Positions 55,488 to 64,000 of a stretch of DNA of 64,000 nucleotides are shown in pieces. The stretch spans positions 96,348 through 160,347 of the forward strand of contig NJPS01000072.1 of the NCBI GenBank assembly GCA_002946415.1, read 5' to 3'. Under the pieces are notes generated by a model, which saw only the letters and a list, made by a program, of their open reading frames with translations, ran no database searches and was not told the origin of the DNA. A program made the position numbers and the translations under genes. The first letter of the stretch is position 1, and each line of letters opens with the position of its first letter. The DNA is from Rutstroemia sp. NJR-2017a BVV2 (Eukaryota; Ascomycota; Leotiomycetes; Helotiales; Rutstroemiaceae).

Positions 55488-56740
55488 TCAATAAGTACCT
55501 GGATAGTTCGACTTTACCAAAGCCAGGAGAAGCTCAGGTGGAACCCCGGGGAAATCCATGATTAGAATGCCATACTTATCGCCCTTTCTTAATGCATTGA
55601 GGAAAGCTGCGAGTTGATAATTGACGCCTGTTCCAGAAATCCAACTACCGACCGTAAACTTCCATGGGCGCCACATGCTAGCAAAATTGGTCGCGCTTGA
55701 GAAGTTCAAGAACAAGTTATCACTCGTGTCGCCAACTGCCTTGTTGAGCTGAGCCTGAACAACCTTCCATTTAATTGCCGCTAGGTTGTCCTTCGAACTC
55801 CCTTGGGAGGGTGTATAGTAGTCCTGGACTCTGACTTGGAATGATCCGGCTGGAATCTCAAGATAGGGTAGGTTGTCATTCTCTTTCGCATTCCAAACTT
55901 TGGAAACATCGATGCCCAGATCTTTGTTGATGCCGGATGAATCTGGAATTTCGTATCTTCGCATCAGTTGGATTTTGCCCTTCAGCTGGGATAAGTTGGT
56001 ACGGTGGAGCTCGTCAGCCAATACTTGGACGACTGCTGTATCATATCTGCGATCCGTTTTGCAAAGTTGGTTGTTTGATCAATATTCCACCATGTACCCA
56101 CATCGTGCTTAATCTGAACTAGCAAGCCCTCGATTTTCTCCTTGTCGAGGAAGTCGTAGAATTGCTGGAATACATCTTTTAGTCTCATGCGAGACAAGAC
56201 ATAGTCCGTATGAATGGTAACGGGTCCATGCACAACTACCAAGTCGTTTTGATAATCGAAATTGGCGTACGCGGCTCGAATATCAAAATAACGAATGCCA
56301 GAGTTGAGCAATTGCGGAATAGTCAGTTCCTGAGTAGTAGTAAATGGCGCCCAACTGATAGCAGCTGCATCATGTACACCAGGGATTGTCAGAGCAGATA
56401 TTTTCGTTTGGAGATCCAGTCCACTCATCCATTTTTCCATCTGCGGCATTCTTAGAACGAGACGGTCAAGCCAGGTAATATAACTGTCATCCTGATTGGC
56501 CCGTACACAGATGGCCTGATTGCCGATGACTACAATGGATGGTGTCCTGGTTGCAGCCATCCTCTTCGCTGGTATGACCAAGCTCCACTTACCGCCAACA
56601 TACTGAGCGGTAGTCATGTCGCTGCCGTTACAGAACGCTACGAAAACCATGTCGTTCACGGATTCCGCCGTGACGCCTACATTGGATGTCCAGCCAGCAA
56701 ATCCATCACTGGCTCGTTTTCCTATGACACCTAACTATAA
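55488..56740 (-). pseudogene. PI-PLC X-domain-like phosphodiesterase, frameshifted and 5'-truncated
   Basis: Two minus-strand frames together form one phosphatidylinositol-specific phospholipase C-like protein. The upstream frame has the catalytic-start motif ALTIPGVHDAA (first catalytic His) and IRYFDIRAA, then VVVHGPV with a second His; the downstream frame continues LSQLKGKIQLMRRYEIP to a stop at 55488. They differ by one missing base near 55994, within ...TVPT/LSQL.... Upstream, the frame stays open past 56659 but hits TAG at about 56740, at the edge of AT-rich repeat DNA, and no start or signal peptide remains. It would cleave phosphoinositides or GPI-type lipids if intact. A sequencing error could explain the shift but not the missing 5' end. 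Confidence 0.7.
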
Positions 56741-56849
56741 TTACACAACAGACTTGGGGTCAAGTCCATTTGTTTCCCACGCAAATTTTTAGCGTCGATT
56801 TGCTGAGGGGATCAAGTCTATTTAGACCAAGTCCATTTATTAGGGTTAG

Positions 56850-59800
56850 ATATTAACGAGCTCGGATAAAGTTCAAATTCGAGTATAAATTAAGGCCGAC
56901 CAATATAATACTAATATTATCGAGTTTTTCCCCAGAATTCTATAAGAAGATAAGTTATATAACGAGATAGTTATTATTGTTGATTTTTAATAAAATAAAT
57001 TTATATATAAACTATATAATTTATATTAGAATTCTATTTATCTATATATAAACTAAATTATAAAAAATATAAATTTTATCTAATTAAATATTATATTAAA
57101 TATTAAATAAAATATAAAAATATAAATAAATCAAATTAGAAATATTAATTAATTTATTATAAATATTTATTTTTTAAATTATATAAAAGTATTTAGAATT
57201 TTAAATATTATTAATTATAATAATTAGTAATATTTTTTATTTTAGATATTATTAATTAGAATCAATTATATTATATTTTATTTAATTAAATATATCAAAA
57301 TATTTAAGCTATACTTTATTTAGAATAGTTATATTTATTAAAATAAGATATTTTTTAAAAGAAATAATTATTTTTTTAAAAATAATTTTAGAAAAGTTAT
57401 TTTTTTCAAAAGAAATATTCAATATATATATATTATCTATTATATTAATAATTTATTAATATAGTTTCTTAAATATTTAGTAATAAATATTATAATTAGT
57501 TTTAAATTTATAATATTCTTTTTCGAGAATTAAATAAAGATTTTTGATATTATTAAAAATAATTAGTTATAATTATATTAGTAATATTAATTAATTAGTT
57601 TTTCTATTTAATTCTAAAATATTAAAAATATTATCTTCAATATTAATTATAATAATATCTTTAATAGTTTTAATATATTCTGAGAATATTTATTTATATT
57701 AAATAAAATATTTATAATTTTCTCTAGATATAAATTAAATTAGAATTAGTATAGTAAATAAAATAGTAATAAGTTAATTAATCTATTTCTTAAATTTAAT
57801 AGAATTAACTAAATTTTAGATATTATTAAATTAATAAATTTATTAAAGTTGGAGATATTATATTAGCTAATCTAATTTAGTAATTAATTTAACTTTATTA
57901 ATATTTTTGAATATAATAATTTTAGATAAATAAAATAATAAAATTAGTTTAATATAATAATTATATAAGAAGTAAATAAAGCTAATAAAGATATTTATAA
58001 ATAATAGTAATTATATATAATAAAAGAGTTTTATTAATCCGAATTTATAATCAAATTATAGAAAGAGAAATTAAGATAATAAAATCAATTAATTTCTTTC
58101 TATCTAATAATCTTTTTATAAATATTTATATCTAATTAATAATTACTATATTCTCTAAATTTGAAGAAAAAAAGAAAATTTTTATTTTAAAATAATCTAT
58201 TAAATTAGTATTTCTAAATTATAACTTATAGTTTTTATAATTTGGAAAATATAATTATTTAGATTAGATTATTAACTAATTTAATTAATTAATTCAATTT
58301 ATTTATATCTAGCTTTATTTATTTTATTATTTATTTCTATAATAATATATTATATATTTGAAAAAAAAAAAAAATATCTATATTATAATTAATTATATAA
58401 AGTTAAAAAAAAAGAATATTAATAAATTAATATAAAAAAGTATCTTTAAAGTTATTAATAAAATAGATATATTTATAGATATTCAAATAATAAATTTTAA
58501 ATATATTAACTAAATCAAGAATAAAAGTATTAATAAAATATATAATAAATCGTAATTAGTTATTTAAATATATAATAATAAAAACAAAGAAATTATCTTA
58601 ATATAAATATTTATAATTTAATATATTAACTAATAATTTATCTTTATAATAATTATATTTTTTGATTTTATAAAAGCTTTTTAACTTTTTCTTTATAATA
58701 TTTTATAAATCTATATATAATTAATTATAGAATTCTATAATAAATCTTTAATAATAAAGTAGATTTAGCTTTAAAATTAATAACTAAAGAACTAAGAAAG
58801 TTTGAAAACTCGAAAAGTTTAAATATAGGAAACTAGTTTAGATTAATTAAATATTATAGTAGTTTAAATTAGAAGTTTGATTAAGTAAAGAATATAATTA
58901 TATATATCTTAGATAAGAAATATAGCTAAATATATAAGATTTATTATATTATCTTCTTCTCTAAATAAATTTATCTTCAAATATTATTATTTTAGTTTAG
59001 TAACTATCTATTAATATTAATTAAATAAATATAGACTAAAGAATATATTAAAGAAATAAGTTAAAGAAAATATATTTTTATATTAGTATTATTAAATAAT
59101 TACTATTTATATAATTATAGTTCTTTTCTCTATCTTGGAATAATCGAAGTTATTTAGATAAGAAAATAGATAAATTAAAAAATATAAAGTTTACTAAATA
59201 GAAATTTTATAGTTTTTATAATATTATCTTTAAATTAGAAACTTTATATTAAATAAAATCAGTATTATAGTTAAACTAGGAAATATAATATTCAAATAAT
59301 TTGTAATATTTTCTATAAATAAATATCTTATCAACTTTATATTTATTAGTATTTATAATATTAAATAATAATAGAAGTTTATTATATTATCTAGATAATA
59401 GATTATTAAAAGTTTTATACAATTTATCTATTAGAAATATATTATAGATATATATAATATTAGATAGTTCTAAATAAAATAAGTAATCTATTTTCTCGAA
59501 TATCTTAAAGTATCTATTTATAAGATAATCTAGTTTTCTTAATAGTTACTATATTAAAAGATATTATATATCTAATTATATATAATTATCTATCTCGAAA
59601 TCAATAGATCTTCGATATATATTAACTATTTTAGATATATAATCTTATATTCTCTATATAATAAAATAGATATATTTAAATATTTTATAATTATAATAAA
59701 TATATATATAGATATTATCTATATTAAAGTTATTAATTATAAAGTAGTTGGTTTACTAGCTTTAGGGAATTCTAGAAATATATTTATAAAATACTTCGAA

Positions 59801-62800
59801 TAATAGAAGATTTCCAAATAATAAATATAGAAATATTAACTAAATATAATCTATTATAGAAAGATATTTAAATTAGTTATTTTGATAATAGTTAATAAAA
59901 AGTTTTAAATATTTTTATAGATACTAATTATAAATCTTAGTTTGATTATTTATCTATAAATAATTTGTAATTAATAATTTCAATTCAGTATTTAGAATAT
60001 TATTAAATTTCTTTTAGAATAAGAAAATAAATTAGAGATTATAATTTAATAATATAGTAATTAGTAGATTATAATACTAATAAATATATATCAAATATAA
60101 TTTAATCTATTTATATATATCGATTATCTTATAATAGAAGATAGTAATAATTTATTTATTTAAATAATTAATAATAACTAATATATTATCGAATCTATAT
60201 TTGTTTTTATTAAAGTTATAATAATCTATAATAATATATTCTCAAGTATATATAAAGATTAGTAAAAAATATAATAAACTAGATATTTTATCTCTTAATA
60301 CTAAACTATAGTAATAAATATAATAATTATATATATAAATAATAATATTGCTTTTAAAGTTATATTAATAATATTAATAGATAAATAATAAAGTAATTTT
60401 TCGAATATTAAAATATATAATTATTATAAAGTTATAAACTTTGTAAATTAGAAAGATATATAAATTAGTTATATTAGAAATAACTAGATAATCTTTATAT
60501 AGTAAAAAGTTATTTTATATAGAAAACTTAGTTTGATTAGTAATTAATATAATTCTCAAAGATTATAAATTTTTTATTTCTTAATTTATTTATAAAATAT
60601 ATATAATAAGAATTAATAAACTTATTATATTATATAGTTTAGATTACTAAAAGTTAGTTTCGCAAAAATAGATATATATTTAAATAATAATTATCTAGAA
60701 ATCTAATTACTTTTTCTTTAATAATTATTATATATTTTTCTCTTTTTTAGTTTTATTCTGAAAATCTAATTTATCTATTTGGTAAATTAAAATATTAGCT
60801 AGAAAATTCTATTTTCCAGAATAATATATAATTAAGAAGTAGTAATTAATAAGTAGTTTAGTCTAGTATATTTAATAAATATTAAAAAACTTAATTGATA
60901 TAAAGTATTTTAGTATTTTATAGTTAATATAGATATATATCTAGTAAGAGATATTAGTTAACTTAATATATTAATTCGCGAATAATTTAATAATAATTAG
61001 TATTTCCTTATTATATATTTTATAATTAAGTTCTACTATTTATATAGTTTTTGAGAAATAAATAATAAATAAATAATTATCTTTATATTTCTATAAAAGT
61101 ATACTAGTTATTACTTTATTTAATATATTAGTTTCTAGTATATAGGAAAATATATAATTATAATATTTAAATAAAGAAATAGAAATTAATATCTTTTTTA
61201 ATATATTGAATATTTATTAGTAACTTTTATCAAAGTTGAAATAAGTTCTAATCTTTATTAGATTGATTAAGAATTTTATAATTAGATCAAAGTTATAAAT
61301 AAACTAATAATAGAAATTATAGAAATCCAAAAAAGATTAAATACTTTTTATAATATTAAAATATTACTATTTTTATATAATAATAATCTTTTCTAAATTT
61401 ATTTTAATACTTTTAGTAAAGATAATGAATTTTAAATACTTTATTTATTTAATATCGAATTTATATTTCTTTATATCGATTTAGAAGTTAGTATTTTAGA
61501 GATATTATAAAATTAGTTTTATATATATTATATATTCCAGTTTATTCTTAAAGTAAATCAAGATATTATCTAAATAAGTAATATAGAATATATTTAGATA
61601 ATTGAAAAATATATTATTTATATAATATTAATAGATTATAGAATTATTTATTAGTTCGAAAAATATAATTTTATATTTATATATTCTATAATATATTCGA
61701 AAAATAATATATTCTTTCAAAGTAGAATCTATTTAAATATAATAGAAGGTTTAGTAGATATCTAATTTAGTAAAGATCTTTATATTTATAATATTAATAA
61801 ATATTTTGTTAATTAGAGATAATAGATACTAATTTTTATAGATAAAGATATTAAATATTCGGAAATCGATATAGAAATATAGATTATTTATAAATTTCTT
61901 AATAAAGAAAATAGAGATTATAAATAATATTTAATTAGATTTAATGAAATTTTTTAATAGATTCTTGATAAGATATTTCTTAACTATCTTAAATTTTTCT
62001 AGTAATATCTTATAAAATAAACTATATTTTAATATCTTTTTACTATTATCTTCTAAATAGATTTTATAGTTATAAAAATAGTAGAATAATAGAATATCTA
62101 ATTCGATTTTGGAGAAAATATAGATATAATTAGTATATTTATCAAGAATTAGTAATTTGATAGAATTATCTATTTATAATAATAAATATATTATAACTTT
62201 TCGAGATTAAAAAAAAAGAAACTAGATTATAAAAACTACTTTCTATTATTCTTTATTTTAAGTATCTCGATATTAATTAATTAAACTATCTAATTTTTGC
62301 AAAGTTATAGTAAATAATTTATAATTATTATATCTTTTATAGATAATATTTAAAATAGTATCCAAGATAATATAGATTTCAATAATAAAAGATTTATATA
62401 TAATAGAAGATATTTAGAGAAATTTTGAGAAGTATTTAGAAATTAGAGAAAATAATATTTTTATTATTTTCAATTCCTTTTCTATTTTAGTAGTATTTAG
62501 TTTTGTTAACTTTTTATAAAATAATCTAATATTAATTAGAATTACTTTAACTATATTAGAATTCAATTTATTAGATAGAATAAAATTAAAAAAGATAAAA
62601 TCTAATTCCGATTTTTATAAATACTTCTCGGTTAATTTATAAAGTAAAGTGATTTTATTAATTATTTTAGTTTAGATTTGAGAATATTTCTTTCTCTAAA
62701 ATATATTTAGTTATCTATCTCTCCGATCGATATTAGTTTGGTAGAAATAGTTAATTTTAAGTTAGTTATCTAATTATACTTCGAAGTTGATAAAATAGTT

Positions 62801-64000
62801 AAAGATATAAAATAGATTAATTAACTATTTAAATTAGTAATAGATATAATCTAAAAATATATAATTCTTAATAAGTTATTATTATTCTAAGATAATATAT
62901 TGGGATTTAAAATAGATAATTAAAAAAAGGATAAATGATTATATATAATTATCGATTATAAAATTAAATAAAGTATAATATATAATCTCCTAACTATAAA
63001 TACTATTATAATCTTTAATTTATAAAGAAGATTTCAAATACTTAAGAATAGATTTTAGAATAGAAGAAAGAAGTTTAAAGAAAGATATATTAATAAATAT
63101 AAAGTTATTTATTCTTGAATTAATAAAAATTTTGGATTAGATAAAGAAATTATTCTTTATTAAAATATAAAGAAATATTATATATTCTTCTTCTATCAAG
63201 ATAATAAAATCCAAATATTTTATATTTCTTAATTTATCTAGAAAAGAGTTTTTTATTAAATAATATCTTTTATCTAAATTATCTTTTATCTTTATATAAT
63301 AATAATTACTTTAGTTTCTATTATAGAATTTTATTCCTCGATAGTATTAATATAATCTTTTTTAATAAACTTTTTTATTTCTACTACTTCAATTATATAA
63401 GAAATATAAGATCTAACTCTATTTATATTAGTAATATAGAATAATATAATATTATAATTATAAGCTAAAATAAAAGAAGGAATAATAAAGAAATAATAAA
63501 AAGTATTAGTAAATAGTATAGAAATTATATTATATATTATAGATATAGATATTAGTAGTTATTAAACTTAAACTAAAAGTTTTTAGTAATTTAAAATATA
63601 TATAGAATCAGGAATCCTATATATAATAGTAATAGAAATAGTTTTCAAAATAGATAAATTAATTAACTTGATATTATCTTTATTTGATTTCAACTATTAA
63701 TAAATCTTGATATCTTTTTGAAAATTAGAATTTATTATTCTATCTATATTTGATATATAGTAGTAGAAATCGGTAATTTTATTAATAAGATTATAATATA
63801 TAGTAATTTGATTAGTAATTTTAATAATAATTATAAGAAGTCGAAATTAGTAGTAGAATTTGAAGAAAATAAGTTTATTTATAATTAGAATATAATACTA
63901 ATTTATTATTTTTTCTATTTTAGAAATATTAATTATATCGGAATATCAGTATTTCGGCTAGGTAATAGCTATATAGATTATTATATCTCAGATATAAAAG
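56850..64000. mobile_element. Large AT-rich, RIP-like repeat island, open at the window edge
   Basis: More than 7 kb of extremely AT-rich DNA dominated by TA-rich words, with stops in every frame and no open reading frame of note. It begins within about 100 bases after the PI-PLC relic and continues to the end of the window. This is the expected look of transposons destroyed by repeat-induced point mutation in an AT-rich isochore. No element type can be named. The AT share was judged by eye, not computed. Confidence 0.75.

Noticed and set aside
1..64000. tRNA, rRNA or CRISPR arrays
   Set aside because: No cloverleaf, rRNA core sequence or regularly spaced identical repeats were recognised on reading; a dedicated scan was not possible.

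Overview
The window reads as nuclear DNA of a filamentous ascomycete (Pezizomycotina). Evidence: short GT-AG introns of about 50-130 bases, fungal-only families (Zn2Cys6 regulators, DUF3632, DUF4267, PTH11/SAT4-type rhodopsin-like membrane proteins, NmrA-like reductases), and very AT-rich tracts typical of repeats mutated by RIP. Gene style and repeat content suggest Leotiomycetes, but that is inference and no marker gene proves it.

Layout. 1-7 kb: the end of a Zn2Cys6-type regulator, a GPI-anchored secreted protein, a small Cys-rich secreted protein and an NmrA-like reductase. 7-27 kb is the conserved core: alpha/beta hydrolase, JmjC/KDM8-like protein, Mug14-like class II aldolase, Ncl1/Trm4 tRNA m5C methyltransferase, tubulin cofactor D, a formamidase-type amidase and a rhodopsin-like membrane protein. 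These are intact, with splice sites that close in frame. 27-34 kb holds three unrecognised accessory genes, each broken by in-frame stops. 34-48 kb is a graveyard: LTR-like repeats, a sulfotransferase tail, small membrane proteins, a DUF3632 gene, an AT-rich relic, a GH27 alpha-galactosidase with one in-frame TAG, and a frameshifted regulator. 48-54 kb carries an apparently intact pair, a heme-binding-protein-like gene and a galactose/glyoxal oxidase-like copper radical oxidase, in divergent orientation. 55-57 kb is a PI-PLC-like gene with a frameshift and no 5' end; from about 56.85 kb to the window edge the sequence is extremely AT-rich with no gene.

Main discoveries. (1) Two MITE copies of one family (12649-12908 and 48396-48667), each with long inverted termini and a 5-bp target duplication. 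(2) A cluster of orphan genes where all four internal stops in two genes are TGA, while the third gene is split by a 27-base in-frame GT...AG segment holding TAA and TAG. (3) A GH27 gene whose only lesion is TAG at a probable Trp codon, a candidate for RIP or for A-to-I stop-codon editing. (4) A roughly 95-base inverted fragment of the copper oxidase coding sequence about 0.6 kb upstream of that gene. (5) A 26-base hairpin repeated with a compensatory base-pair change near 44 kb.

Exon coordinates were derived by hand from splice motifs and frame closure. No alignment or database search was run; family names rest on recognised motifs.
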